Of a stretch of DNA of 64,000 nt, positions 15,821 to 24,722 are shown one piece after another. Source of the DNA: Bradyrhizobium ottawaense. Lineage in GTDB: Bacteria > Pseudomonadota > Alphaproteobacteria > Rhizobiales > Xanthobacteraceae. The notes below the pieces were generated by a model. It made no database searches. It saw only the letters and a list, made by a program, of their open reading frames with translations, and was not told the origin of the DNA. The translations under genes and the position numbers were made by a program. The stretch spans positions 3,386,001 to 3,450,000 of the forward strand of contig NZ_CP029425.2 of assembly GCF_002278135.3 (NCBI RefSeq). The letters are read 5' to 3'. Position 1 is the first letter of the stretch; the number at the start of each line of letters is the position of its first letter.

Positions 15821-17368
15821 ATGAACGTACGGGACGAGTACACGCGATCGCTCTGGATGGATGTTTCGGTCGCGGATGCCCCCGCGCTGTCGCGCACCGT
15901 GGCCGTGGACGTCGTTATCATCGGCTCTGGAATAGCCGGGCTGTCCGTGGCTTATGAACTGGCCTGCCATGGACGCTCCGTCGCGGTGCTCGATCGCGGC
16001 GGCATTGGTAGCGGGATGACGGCGCGCACCACGGCGCATCTGGCGACGGCGCTCGACGATGGCTACGGCGAATTGGTCAGGGTCCGCGGCCCAGATTGTG
16101 CGCGGCACTATTATCAGAGCGTCGAAGCCGCAATCGCCCGCGCCGAGGCCATTCAGCGCGATGAGCACATCGATTGTGATTTTCGGCGTGTCGACGGCTA
16201 CTGGGTGCAGGCGCCCGAAACCCCTGCATCCGAGCTGGATACAGAATTGGATTGCTGTCGCAAGCTCGGGATTCCCGTCGAAAATTGCGCCGAGCCGACC
16301 GTATTCCATTCTGGAGGTCTGGTGCGCTCGTTGCGCTTTGCCCGCCAGGCGCGCCTGCACCCGACCAGATATCTTGCCGGACTGGCCGGCGCACTTCAGC
16401 GCCGCGGGGCGCAGCTCTACGCCGACACCTGCGTTGAAAGCATCCGTCAAGCGCGTGGCGACATGATCGTGACGACCGGCTCGGGCTACGAGGTCCGCGC
16501 CGCCGACGTGGTCGTCGCGACGAACTCGCCGGTCAATGTGCAGGTCGCGATCCATACCAAGCAGGCGCCTTACCGCACTTATGCGCTCGCCGCCAAAATC
16601 CCGGCCGGCGCGCTCAAGGATGCGCTGTATTGGGACACGCTCGATCCCTATCACTATGTCAGGCTTCAGCCGCTCTCTGCGGAGGAGGATCTCGTCATCA
16701 TCGGCGGCGAAGATCACAAATCCGGTGAAGCGGACGACGGCGCACAGCGCCTTGCCGCGCTCGAGCGCTGGGCGCGCGAGCGATTGCCGGCGCTGCGCGG
16801 GGTCACTCACCGATGGTCAGGTCAGGTGCTGGAGCCGAGCGATTTCGTCGGCTTCATTGGCCGTAGCCCCGGCGAGGAGCATCTCTTCATCGTCAGTGGT
16901 GACTCCGGACAGGGCATCACGAACGGGCTGGTGGCGGGCATGCTGATTGCAGATCTCGTCATGACCGGGGCGAGCCCGTGGGAGGAAGTCTACGCCCCGG
17001 CACGCAAGATTCAGAAAAACATCGGCGAGTTCATCAGCGAGAACATCACGCCGCTGAAGAATTTCGCGGAGTATCTGACGGCGAGCGAGATCGCGGGCGT
17101 CGAACGTCTGCGCCCCGGGGAGGGGCGCCTCGTCCGGAGCGGCCTGAAGAAGATCGCGGCATGCCGGGACCGGAACGGACATTTGCATCTGCATTCGGCA
17201 AGCTGCACCCATCTCGGCTGCGTCGTGCACTGGAATGCGCTCGAGCAATGTTGGGATTGCCCGTGTCACGGCTCGCAATTCGCTCCTGATGGCACCGCGC
17301 TGAACGGCCCTGCGGTGTCTCCGCTCGGCGACATCGACAAACCCGCCAATCTTGAAGCCGCAGAGTGA
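15821..17368 (+). CDS. FAD-dependent oxidoreductase with C-terminal Rieske [2Fe-2S] domain
   Basis: The protein has 515 residues. The DAO-type FAD domain begins with [17 protein letters not shown] at about residues 28-44. The last 90 residues are a Rieske domain with the ligand pairs C-T-H (SCTHLGC) and C-P-C-H ([10 protein letters not shown]). Such two-domain enzymes oxidise amines or small metabolites and pass electrons to the cluster; several are annotated as glycine/sarcosine oxidase-like. No signal peptide is seen, so it is cytoplasmic. ATG 15821 has GAAGGAG 7 nt upstream; an in-frame extension to 15752 is unsupported. It is a single-gene unit with no redox partner next to it. Confidence 0.85.
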   Translation: MNVRDEYTRSLWMDVSVADAPALSRTVAVDVVIIGSGIAGLSVAYELACHGRSVAVLDRGGIGSGMTARTTAHLATALDDGYGELVRVRGPDCARHYYQSVEAAIARAEAIQRDEHIDCDFRRVDGYWVQAPETPASELDTELDCCRKLGIPVENCAEPTVFHSGGLVRSLRFARQARLHPTRYLAGLAGALQRRGAQLYADTCVESIRQARGDMIVTTGSGYEVRAADVVVATNSPVNVQVAIHTKQAPYRTYALAAKIPAGALKDALYWDTLDPYHYVRLQPLSAEEDLVIIGGEDHKSGEADDGAQRLAALERWARERLPALRGVTHRWSGQVLEPSDFVGFIGRSPGEEHLFIVSGDSGQGITNGLVAGMLIADLVMTGASPWEEVYAPARKIQKNIGEFISENITPLKNFAEYLTASEIAGVERLRPGEGRLVRSGLKKIAACRDRNGHLHLHSASCTHLGCVVHWNALEQCWDCPCHGSQFAPDGTALNGPAVSPLGDIDKPANLEAAE

Positions 17369-17605
17369 GGCGTGCAGTCCTTGCGGACGCGCTGGGCGCG
17401 GTCCCTGATTTCGCACACGGCAATATCTGTTTGATTCAAATTGGAGCCGATCGCGGCGACCTCTCATCAATGTAGATGGCAGGACTGCATATTTGCCGCT
17501 GTGGTGGCCAGTTGACGGAGGCCAGACGTCGGCGTCAACTGGCGCCGAGACGTTGCGTGCCTGCCATCACCCCTCGCGTAGCCCTGCACCTAGCGGAGGC
17601 CGGCC

Positions 17606-18964
17606 ATGTCGGGTTTGAGGATGCCGGCCAGAGTGTCCGGAATCGCCACGCTGCTTGCGGCCGTTGTAACGATCCTCGGCAGCGCCTCCTCGGCGAAGGC
17701 CCAGCAGGACTCCGTCGTCCTGTTTCGCAACGTCCGGATATTCGACGGCAAGAGCGCCGCGCTGTCAGCCGCGTCCAACGTCCTCGTCAGAAATGGGAAG
17801 ATCGAGAAGATCTCGACCGCGGACATCGCGGCCGCCGGCCAGGTGATCGACGGCGGCGGCCGCGTGCTGATGCCGGGACTGATCGATGCGCATTGGCACG
17901 TGATGCTGGTGCGCCCGACGCCGATGGCCGCGCTTGCGGGCGATATCGGCTACAACAACCTGCTTGCCGCCAGCGAGGCGACGGCCACGCTGATGCGCGG
18001 CTTCACCACCGTGCGCGACATGGGCGGGCCGAGCTTCGGCCTGAAGCAGGCCATCGACGAGGACCTCGTCGCAGGTCCCCGCATCTATCCCTCCGGCGCC
18101 ATAATCACCGTTACCAGCGGTCACGGCGACTTCCGCCAGCTCTCCGATCTGCCGCGAACGATCGGCGGCATGCTGAGCCGCATGGAGCGGATCGGCGGCA
18201 GCATGGTGGCCGACAGTCCGGACGAGGTGCGTGTGCGCGCGCGCGAGCAGCTCATGCAGGGGGCCTCGCAGGTCAAGCTCACCGCAGGCGGCGGCGTTGC
18301 ATCGCCCTTCAGCCCGCTCGACGTCTCCACCTTCACCGAGCCCGAGCTGCGCGCGGCGGTCGAAGCCGCCGACAATTGGGGCACCTATGTTGCTACGCAC
18401 GCCTATACATCGGTCGCGATCCAGCGCTCGGTCGCGGCCGGCGTCAGATGCATCGAGCACGGTCATCTCATGGACGAGGCGAGCGCCAAGCTGATTGCGG
18501 AGAAGGGGATCTGGTTGAGCACGCAACCGTTCCTGGATATCTCCGGTGCCGCCGCGCTCGGACCCGCCGAGCAGGACAAGATGAAACAGGTGGTTGCCGG
18601 AACCGACCGCGTCTATGCGCTCGCGAAGAAGTACGGCATCAAGACCGCGTGGGGCACCGACGTCCTGTTCTCGCAGGCGCTGGCGGATCGACAGGGCGCC
18701 ATGCTGGCCGCACTCACGCGCTGGTACACATCGGCCGAAGCGTTGGCGATGGCGACGTCGGCCAATGCCGAATTGCTGAGCCTGTCGGGTCCGCGAAATC
18801 CCTATCCGGGCAAGCTCGGCGTGGTCGAGGAGGGCGCGTTCGCCGATCTCCTTCTGGTCGACGGCAATCCGCTCGACAACATCAAGCTCGTCGAAGATCC
18901 CGCGAAGAATTTTGTGGTGATCATGAAGGGCGGCAAGGTCTACAAGAACATCCTCGCACGCTGA
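17606..18964 (+). CDS. Secreted amidohydrolase family protein
   Basis: The protein has 452 residues. A signal peptide of about 32 residues (VSGIATLLAAVVTILGSASSAKA) sends it to the periplasm. The metal-dependent hydrolase barrel follows: DAHWHV (metal HxH), QVKLTAGGG (bridging Lys region), ATHAYTS and CIEHGH (metal His), and WGTDVLF (catalytic Asp). The C-terminal strand region GVVEEGAFADLLLVDGNPL is typical of imidazolonepropionase/prolidase-like amidohydrolases (PF01979), which cleave cyclic amides or dipeptides. The substrate is unknown. The gene stands alone, with 237 bp before it and a long gap after it. Confidence 0.85.
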   Translation: MSGLRMPARVSGIATLLAAVVTILGSASSAKAQQDSVVLFRNVRIFDGKSAALSAASNVLVRNGKIEKISTADIAAAGQVIDGGGRVLMPGLIDAHWHVMLVRPTPMAALAGDIGYNNLLAASEATATLMRGFTTVRDMGGPSFGLKQAIDEDLVAGPRIYPSGAIITVTSGHGDFRQLSDLPRTIGGMLSRMERIGGSMVADSPDEVRVRAREQLMQGASQVKLTAGGGVASPFSPLDVSTFTEPELRAAVEAADNWGTYVATHAYTSVAIQRSVAAGVRCIEHGHLMDEASAKLIAEKGIWLSTQPFLDISGAAALGPAEQDKMKQVVAGTDRVYALAKKYGIKTAWGTDVLFSQALADRQGAMLAALTRWYTSAEALAMATSANAELLSLSGPRNPYPGKLGVVEEGAFADLLLVDGNPLDNIKLVEDPAKNFVVIMKGGKVYKNILAR

Positions 18965-19403
18965 CAAGCGCGCGCGTCGATCACATCTTGCGCGCCTGCC
19001 AGACATGAGGTGGCGGGATCGCTCCTAGGGGCGATCCTCCGCAACCGGCCTGTTGCGCCGCGAACCGGCCGCGATCTCCGGAACCGCGGCAGGCCGCCCA
19101 GGGCTTGTCACAATTGCAGGCCTGTCATCGGGGGCATGGCTTCTCAGCGTCTCCAGAACCAGAAAGAATTTCTCGGCTAGCATGGGTCAAACTCGCTGGC
19201 GCGTTCATTTCGGTTTCGAGAGCAGCGAATTTCGCTCGTCGAATCGATCATTTGCTGCGCTCAGGGCAGTTTAGCTCGTATTGGCACGCCGGATTGTGAC
19301 AAGCGTTGCCGGATTCCTGCGTCTGGCACGTCGTGTCGATGATCACGCACTGCTGCATAACGTGACTATTCCTCGCGGGCCGCTCCCGCTATATGCTGTC
19401 GCT
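18965..19403. other. Non-coding gap of about 440 bp
   Basis: I find no convincing gene here: short open frames lack ribosome-binding sites and family signals. No strong hairpin with a T-tract is seen after the amidohydrolase stop. The right end leads into the Pho box and promoter of the CYTH-CHAD gene. Confidence 0.6.
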
Positions 19404-19421
19404 CTGTCATTGAACTGTCAT
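19404..19421 (+). promoter_or_regulatory. Pho box (PhoB binding site)
   Basis: CTGTCAT-TGAA-CTGTCAT is an exact pair of 7-bp PhoB half-sites with the standard 4-nt spacing, followed by GTCACC. A further CTGTC lies at 19396. It points to the CYTH-CHAD gene. Because transcription should begin 15-25 nt downstream of the box, the ATG at 19432 is probably upstream of the transcript start. Confidence 0.75.
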
Positions 19422-19590
19422 GTCACCGTAAATGCTGAAATCAGACGCAACCCCGGCTCGCAAAACCCCGAGTGCGCCGGACGGGAATCCTGTCCCGAAG
19501 GACAACAACAGGACGCAAGTCGTCGCCGGCTTCCTCAGGCAGATTGAACCGGCCGAGCCCGGCGCGGAACCTGCGATCGTCGAGGGCGCT

Positions 19591-21189
19591 GTGAGTGATC
19601 AGACGCCATCGCAAGATGCCCCGCCTGCTCCGGAACCAACTCGGTCGAGCCTTGCCGCGCACCCCGGCGAGATCGAGCTCAAGCTGCTCGTCGATGCCGA
19701 TCGCATGGCGCATTTCAACGCCGCGCCGGTCATTGCGGCGAATGCGCGCAACAAGGGCTCGCGAAAACACCTCAAATCCGTCTACTATGATACGCCCGAT
19801 CGGATGCTTCGGCGCAACGGCCTGAGCCTGCGCGTTCGCCAGAGCGGCGCGCGCTTCGTGCAGACCGTGAAGACCGACGTGGCGGACGATCCGCTGCGCC
19901 GCGGCGAGTGGGAGGCGAGCGTGGCCTCGCTTGCGCCCGATCTCGCTCTGGCGATGCCGTTCATTCCAGAGAAACTTCGCAGCCATCTCGAAGCGCAGCC
20001 GCTCGAAGCTATCTTCACCGCCGATGTCCATCGCCACGCGCGGATGATCGACCTGCCGTCCGGCACGGTCGAGATCGCCTTCGACCAGGGCGTGCTCACG
20101 GCGAGTGATCGATCGCTGCCGGTAAGCGAGATCGAGCTGGAGCTCAAGAGCGGCAGCGCGAGCACGATCTACGAGGTCGCGTTGCGGCTTGCGGAGCACG
20201 GCGCGGTGAAGCCGTCCATCCGCAGCAAGTCGGCGCGCGGCTTCGACCTTGCCGCAGGCGTGCCGCCCTCGGCACGACGCCCGCGAAAACTTCGCCTCGA
20301 TCCGTCGGTGACGCTCGACGAAGCCTTCGCGACGATCCTGCGCTCCTGCTTCCTCCATCTGCTTCAGTCGCTGCCGGCGGCCGAGGACGGGCGCAATCCG
20401 GAAGGCGTGCATCAGCTGCGTGTCTCGCTGCGCCGGATTCGATCGGCGCTCGACCTGATGCGCTCGGTCGGCGCGCTCAGCAATCTCGACGCATTGAGGT
20501 CGGAAGCGCGCTGGCTGGCGCAAGACCTGTCCGCCGCACGCGACTGGGATGTGTTCCAGCTCGAGACCCTGCCGACGATCGCGAAGGCTTGCCCTTCGAT
20601 CGCCGGCTTCGATGCGCTCGGCCGGGCTGCGGCCGAGCGCCAGTCCGACGCCTATCGCAAGGCGCATCAGGCGCTCGACGATCGCCGCTGCGCCATGTTC
20701 CTGATCGGCCTCGGCAACTGGATCGAGACACGGGGCTGGCGCAACGACGTCGCCGCCGAAGATCTCGGCCGGCTCGCCGAGCCCGCCGTCAACTTCGCCC
20801 AGCGCATTCTGTCGGAGCAATACGCCAAGGTGCTCAAGCGCGGCCGCCGCTTCAAGTCGCTCACGATGGACGAGCTGCACCGGGTGCGGCTCGCGACCAA
20901 ACGGCTGCGTTATCTCAGCGAGTTCCTGTTGCCGCTGTTTTCCGATCGCAAGCCCGCGAGGAAATTTGCCCGCAGGCTGGCCGGTTTGCAGGAGGAGCTC
21001 GGCGCCTACAACGACATGGCGGTCACGGCTTCGCTGCTCGACGGGCTCGGAGCCGATCCCGACAGCGCCATCGCCGGCGCTGCGATCGCAGGCTGGCAGG
21101 CGCGTGCATCGATCGGCATCAAGCCGGCCTTGCAAGGCACCTGGCGCGATTTCACCGCCGCGCGCGTGCCTTGGTCCTCACAGGACTGA
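19591..21189 (+). CDS. CYTH and CHAD domain protein (inorganic triphosphatase/polyphosphate-binding type)
   Basis: The protein has 532 residues from GTG 19591. The CYTH triphosphate-tunnel domain (about residues 22-215) has the signature GEIELKLLV (ExExK-like), YYDTPD and multiple basic/acidic strand residues. The CHAD domain (about 235-525) has the paired conserved histidines in EGVHQLRVSLRRIRSAL and DELHRVRLATKRLRYLSEF. CYTH domains hydrolyse triphosphate-containing substrates; CHAD helices bind polyphosphate. GAGGG sits just before GTG 19591, and the Pho box argues against the longer frame from ATG 19432, although that remains possible. Control by PhoB would fit a role in polyphosphate turnover under phosphate limitation. 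Confidence 0.85.
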   Translation: MSDQTPSQDAPPAPEPTRSSLAAHPGEIELKLLVDADRMAHFNAAPVIAANARNKGSRKHLKSVYYDTPDRMLRRNGLSLRVRQSGARFVQTVKTDVADDPLRRGEWEASVASLAPDLALAMPFIPEKLRSHLEAQPLEAIFTADVHRHARMIDLPSGTVEIAFDQGVLTASDRSLPVSEIELELKSGSASTIYEVALRLAEHGAVKPSIRSKSARGFDLAAGVPPSARRPRKLRLDPSVTLDEAFATILRSCFLHLLQSLPAAEDGRNPEGVHQLRVSLRRIRSALDLMRSVGALSNLDALRSEARWLAQDLSAARDWDVFQLETLPTIAKACPSIAGFDALGRAAAERQSDAYRKAHQALDDRRCAMFLIGLGNWIETRGWRNDVAAEDLGRLAEPAVNFAQRILSEQYAKVLKRGRRFKSLTMDELHRVRLATKRLRYLSEFLLPLFSDRKPARKFARRLAGLQEELGAYNDMAVTASLLDGLGADPDSAIAGAAIAGWQARASIGIKPALQGTWRDFTAARVPWSSQD

Positions 21190-21203
21190 TCACGCATCCC
21201 CCC

Positions 21204-21242
21204 AAAAAAGTTGCGGCCAGCCATTGGGGGATGGCTGGCCGC
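21204..21242 (-). terminator. Intrinsic terminator of the leftward BTLCP protease gene
   Basis: A perfect 12-bp stem (GCGGCCAGCCAT, 21213-21224, with ATGGCTGGCCGC, 21231-21242) encloses a 6-nt loop. On the minus strand it is followed by AACTTTTTT, a proper T-tract. It lies between the convergent CYTH-CHAD and protease genes. Confidence 0.85.
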
Positions 21243-21309
21243 GCGCGAACCGGTCTGGGACGGGGAGGGGTGGGGATGTGACCGGGCCGCGTAACTCCTT
21301 GTCTCGTTC

Positions 21310-21933
21310 TCAATCTCTGGCGCTGGCGGTGGAGACCGCCGGCTTGGTATCGCCGAGCGAAACCCAGACGTTGGGATCGCTCTGCGACTGGCGCTTGACG
21401 AAGCGGTAACCGGTCTCCGTCCAGGCAACGACGTTCTCGTTCTGATTGTCGAGAACGAACTCGCCCTTGTCGGTCTTCACCGTCAGCACCGCGTGTCCTT
21501 CGCCCTTCTTGTCGCGCACGACGGTGATCAGCAGGGCCTGGCGCGGCCATCCGGCATCGATCAGCATCTTGCGCTTCAACAACACGTAGTCTTCGCAGTC
21601 GCCGTAACCGTCGGTCGGCAGCGACCATTTCTCGATCACGCCCCAGTGCTCCTGGTCGGTCAAAGGCTTGACGGTCTCGTTGACCCAGCGATTGACCTTG
21701 ACGAGGTCACGCCATGCGGCCTGCGACATCACGATGTCGCGCGGCTGTGCCGGCGTGCCCTGGCACTGAGCGGTATTGTCCGCGCAGAACTCGACCCAGC
21801 CGATCGGCGCACGCGTGGTGTCACCGAGACTTGCGTAAAGCAGACGGCTCTCGCCGGCCTGCGCTGCCGCGCTGATCCCGAAGAGCATGGCAGCCAGCGC
21901 CAGCCCTTTCCCCTGTCCCTTGAAGTCAAACAT
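21310..21933 (-). CDS. Bacterial transglutaminase-like cysteine peptidase (BTLCP family)
   Basis: The protein has 207 residues with an N-terminal signal peptide of about 26 residues (LALAAMLFGISAAAQA). The catalytic triad is visible: Cys113 in GDCEDYV, His147 in GHAVLTV and Asp162 in VLDNQ, the papain/transglutaminase-like arrangement of BTLCP (COG3672, LapG-related). LapG-type members cleave surface adhesins at a di-alanine site under c-di-GMP control, but this shorter secreted form has no LapD gene next to it. ATG 21933 follows a GGGGG stretch; an upstream in-frame ATG is less likely because the signal peptide starts here. Confidence 0.85.
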   Translation of the reverse strand: MFDFKGQGKGLALAAMLFGISAAAQAGESRLLYASLGDTTRAPIGWVEFCADNTAQCQGTPAQPRDIVMSQAAWRDLVKVNRWVNETVKPLTDQEHWGVIEKWSLPTDGYGDCEDYVLLKRKMLIDAGWPRQALLITVVRDKKGEGHAVLTVKTDKGEFVLDNQNENVVAWTETGYRFVKRQSQSDPNVWVSLGDTKPAVSTASARD

Positions 21934-22194
21934 TGCGGCCCCCGTTTCTTGTTGGGACCACATTTCGCACGGAGCTTTTGAGTTGCCGCTAAGTCAACCA
22001 AGTCAAGTCGAGACGAATACAAGTAAAAGGCGCGGCGAATTCGATCTATACTTGAATCGAATTCTCATAAAATTTGAAACAACTGCAATTGATTCAAATT
22101 TTATCGATTAACGCGGAAACGCTGGCGGAACGGCCGTTTCCACTCCAAACGGGCCGCGCGTTAACCGGCGCGAGGTCGGCCATCACGCATGAAA

Positions 22195-22225
22195 AAGGCG
22201 GCGTCCGCATTGCGGAGGCCGCCTT
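22195..22225 (-). terminator. Intrinsic terminator of the leftward PilZ gene
   Basis: AAGGCGGC (22195-22202) pairs with GCCGCCTT (22218-22225), with a second small stem TCCGC/GCGGA in the loop. The A-run at 22192-22196 becomes a T-tract on the minus strand, just after the PilZ stop codon at 22264. Confidence 0.75.
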
Positions 22226-22263
22226 CAGGGCTGAAAATACAGGGGTTTTGGCGTCCTTGCGCT

Positions 22264-22875
22264 TTACCGCGCGGTAACGCTCTCTTCGAGTGTCTCGATC
22301 GGCTGCGCGTGGACGAACTCCAGCGCGAAGCCGTCTTCGAGGTTTCGGACCACCCGGCCCTGGACCCGGCCGAGCATGACCGTCGATTTCAGCGGCGGCC
22401 GGTTCTCCGCGGCAATGGCGGCACCGGACAAGGAAAGGTCGATGATGCGGCAGGTCATCTTGGTGCCGTCCTCGAGCGTCAGCACCGCGATCGGGTTGCG
22501 CGGCACGATACGGTCGTGGCGGCGGTCCTCCGGCAGATTGAGGATGTCGCGGTTGGCGAGCCAGGTCAGCTGCGCCGCCAGCTTGTCGCGCTTTCGGGGC
22601 GTCGCCCCGATCGTCATGGCGAAGCCATTGTCGATGATGCGGGTGATCTTGCCCTCGACGCGACCGATATGGTCGAGATAGGCGACGACGCGGTCGCCGA
22701 CATTGCCGATGCCGGGGGCGAGCAGCGCCAGGCCGCCCGGCGACATGTTGATCACCTGGCAGGGGAATTCGCGGCGGTCCGGCAGCATGTAGCGGCCGAG
22801 CAGGTGCACCTTCACCCGCTGGAAACGCCGACGCTCTTCGGCGGCAGGAAGAAATTTTTTGTTCGCCAACGCCAT
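22264..22875 (-). CDS. Tandem PilZ domain protein (c-di-GMP effector)
   Basis: The protein has 203 residues with two PilZ folds. The first has RRRFQRVKV and NMSPGGLAL; the second has DRRHDRIVPR and DLSLSGAAI, so both carry the [D/N]xSxxG motif and an arginine-rich stretch for c-di-GMP. It probably acts as a soluble cytoplasmic c-di-GMP receptor controlling motility or exopolysaccharide. ATG 22875 is preferred; a longer frame to 22929 has no better ribosome-binding site. A TTAA-N7-TTAG near-match to a CtrA box lies around 22933. A terminator follows the gene. Confidence 0.85.
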   Translation of the reverse strand: MALANKKFLPAAEERRRFQRVKVHLLGRYMLPDRREFPCQVINMSPGGLALLAPGIGNVGDRVVAYLDHIGRVEGKITRIIDNGFAMTIGATPRKRDKLAAQLTWLANRDILNLPEDRRHDRIVPRNPIAVLTLEDGTKMTCRIIDLSLSGAAIAAENRPPLKSTVMLGRVQGRVVRNLEDGFALEFVHAQPIETLEESVTAR

Positions 22876-23010
22876 TTTCAACACCCGACCCCCCGCCCGG
22901 GCGGAGTCCGGGACGACCCTAAGGTGCATAGGGTTAATGCCGCGTTAGGATCGGGCGCGGCGGAAACGGACAGACACAATGCGTTCGGAAAGCCACACCC
23001 GGAGGGGTGC

Positions 23011-24252
23011 TCACGCCGGCCTCGTCGCCCGCCGCTGCAGCAGGAGCAGCAGCGCCAGCAGCACCGCGGCGGACAGCCCGAGCGACCAGTGAATGCCGAT
23101 CGCCGCGCCAAACAGCCCGACGGTGATGCCGCTGAACGCCCGCATCCCGAGCCCCGCCATATTATAAAGACCGACGACGCGGCCGCGAATGTCGTGCGGC
23201 GCATTCACCTGCACCAGGGCCTGCGCCATGGTGTTGAACGATAGCTCGAAGAAGCCGGCGAAGAACAGCAGCACGATCGCAACCGGATAGATCCGCACTG
23301 TGGCGAAGCCGAGCAGCGCCGCGCTCCAGAGCATCGCGAGCATGATCGCGGTGCGCGGCGTGCCCTTGAGCCGTCCCCAGGATTCCAGCGCGATAGCGGC
23401 GAGCACCGCGCCGGCCGCATCCGCCGCGAGCAGCACGCTGTAGGAGACGCCGGGATCGCCATGACCGAGATCGCCGGCATAGCCCGGCATCTGGGCGTGG
23501 TAGGCATTGCCGATCATGAAGGAGGTGAGGCCGGCAAGCCAGGTCATCGACGTCAGGGTCGGCTGGGTGCCGATGGCGCGGATGGTCAGCACGATGTCGG
23601 CAATGCCGCGCACGGCAAAGCGCCGCACCGCCACGCTGTTGTCGCGCACAGGCGCCCAGAACAGCCAGAGCAGCATCGGCAGATAGAACAGCGTGTTGAA
23701 GATGATGCCGTGCGAGGTGCCGAGCGTCAGCATGATGATTCCGCCGACGGCAGGCCCGACCAGGATGCCGAGATAGCGCGCCATCGCGTTCAGCCGCACC
23801 GCGCTCGGCAGGTCGGCGGGGCCGACGAGGTCGTAGAGCAGCAGTTGGTTCGGCGTCTGCCACAGCACGCCGGCGCAGCCGTGGATCACCAGCAGCAGCA
23901 TCGCGTGCCACATCTGGATCGTGTCGGTGATGAAGAAGAAACCCCATCCGCTCGATGCCACGATGAACAGCAGCATGCCGCACTGGATGATGCGGCGCGG
24001 ATCGAACCGGTCGGCAAGCCCGCCGACGGCGACCGAGAACAGCAGGAACGGCAGCCAGTGCGACAGCACGGCAAAACCCGCCAGCGCCGGCGAATGGAAT
24101 TTCTGGAACACCACCCAATAGCTGATCACATGCTCGATGTTGTCGGCCATCATCGCCAGCACATAGGCGGTGAACTGCAGCCGGTACGGCACCGACTTCA
24201 TCGCCGCGAACGAGCCGGACGCAGCGACGGGATTTTGGGGGAGGGGGTTCAA
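23011..24252 (-). CDS. MFS transporter
   Basis: The protein has 413 residues and 12 predicted transmembrane helices. It resembles the MFS_3/enterobactin exporter-like group: the first loop has GGLADRFDPRRI (motif A), and the second half begins after a cytoplasmic loop with RRFAVRGI. It is a proton-driven exporter of unknown substrate. The start is uncertain: TTG 24252 gives the full length, while ATG 24201, 17 codons in, begins MKSVPYRLQF right before helix 1. Neither has a strong ribosome-binding site. It stands alone beside a repeat-rich gap. Confidence 0.85.
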   Translation of the reverse strand: MNPLPQNPVAASGSFAAMKSVPYRLQFTAYVLAMMADNIEHVISYWVVFQKFHSPALAGFAVLSHWLPFLLFSVAVGGLADRFDPRRIIQCGMLLFIVASSGWGFFFITDTIQMWHAMLLLVIHGCAGVLWQTPNQLLLYDLVGPADLPSAVRLNAMARYLGILVGPAVGGIIMLTLGTSHGIIFNTLFYLPMLLWLFWAPVRDNSVAVRRFAVRGIADIVLTIRAIGTQPTLTSMTWLAGLTSFMIGNAYHAQMPGYAGDLGHGDPGVSYSVLLAADAAGAVLAAIALESWGRLKGTPRTAIMLAMLWSAALLGFATVRIYPVAIVLLFFAGFFELSFNTMAQALVQVNAPHDIRGRVVGLYNMAGLGMRAFSGITVGLFGAAIGIHWSLGLSAAVLLALLLLLQRRATRPA

Positions 24253-24722
24253 GGGGGCACCTGGGTGGGGTTCAATTCGTCCCTACACGGTCGCAGGTAT
24301 GCGCTCAAGACTTGGACGCTCACGAAGATCAGCCATGCACTGTCGCAGCACACTCAATCATCATCCCTGCGCAACCGCGAAGCGGTTGTCGCTGGAGGTG
24401 CGCGCTCTTGCGCGCCTCGAAGGATGAGCCGCAAGCTCCCGGAGCCATCCTTCGAGGCTCCCCGCGGGGCGCTACGCGCCGCAGGTCTCGCACCTCAGGA
24501 TGACGGCTGAGGTTGTAGCAGCCCCGTAGCCCGCATGAGCGCAGCGATATCCGGGGCCGCTGATCCCGCATGTCGCTTCCGCCTTCGCTCTCCGAGCTAC
24601 GGCGGACAAGTCGCTCATGAGGGCCACGAATTCCTGCATCTTGGCACGCGCGTACATCTCACATACGCTTCGCCTCAGCCCGCGCCAATCAATCATAACA
24701 GACGGGCATCGAGGAAGTAGCC
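24253..24722. repeat. Repeat-rich intergenic region
   Basis: No gene is seen in 470 bp. It holds a palindromic unit with perfect 12-bp arms CCTCGAAGGATG (24415-24426) and CATCCTTCGAGG (24446-24457), ending in CTCAGGATGACGG. A second unit follows with GTAGCCCG and ATCCGGGG. From 24575 to 24610 is a 36-bp block whose exact reverse complement recurs at 41968-42003. These are dispersed intergenic elements of the Bradyrhizobium type. Confidence 0.7.

Noticed and set aside
19276..19292. TGGCACGCCGGATTGTG as a possible sigma54 promoter
   Set aside because: The GC of the -12 element is missing at the required distance.
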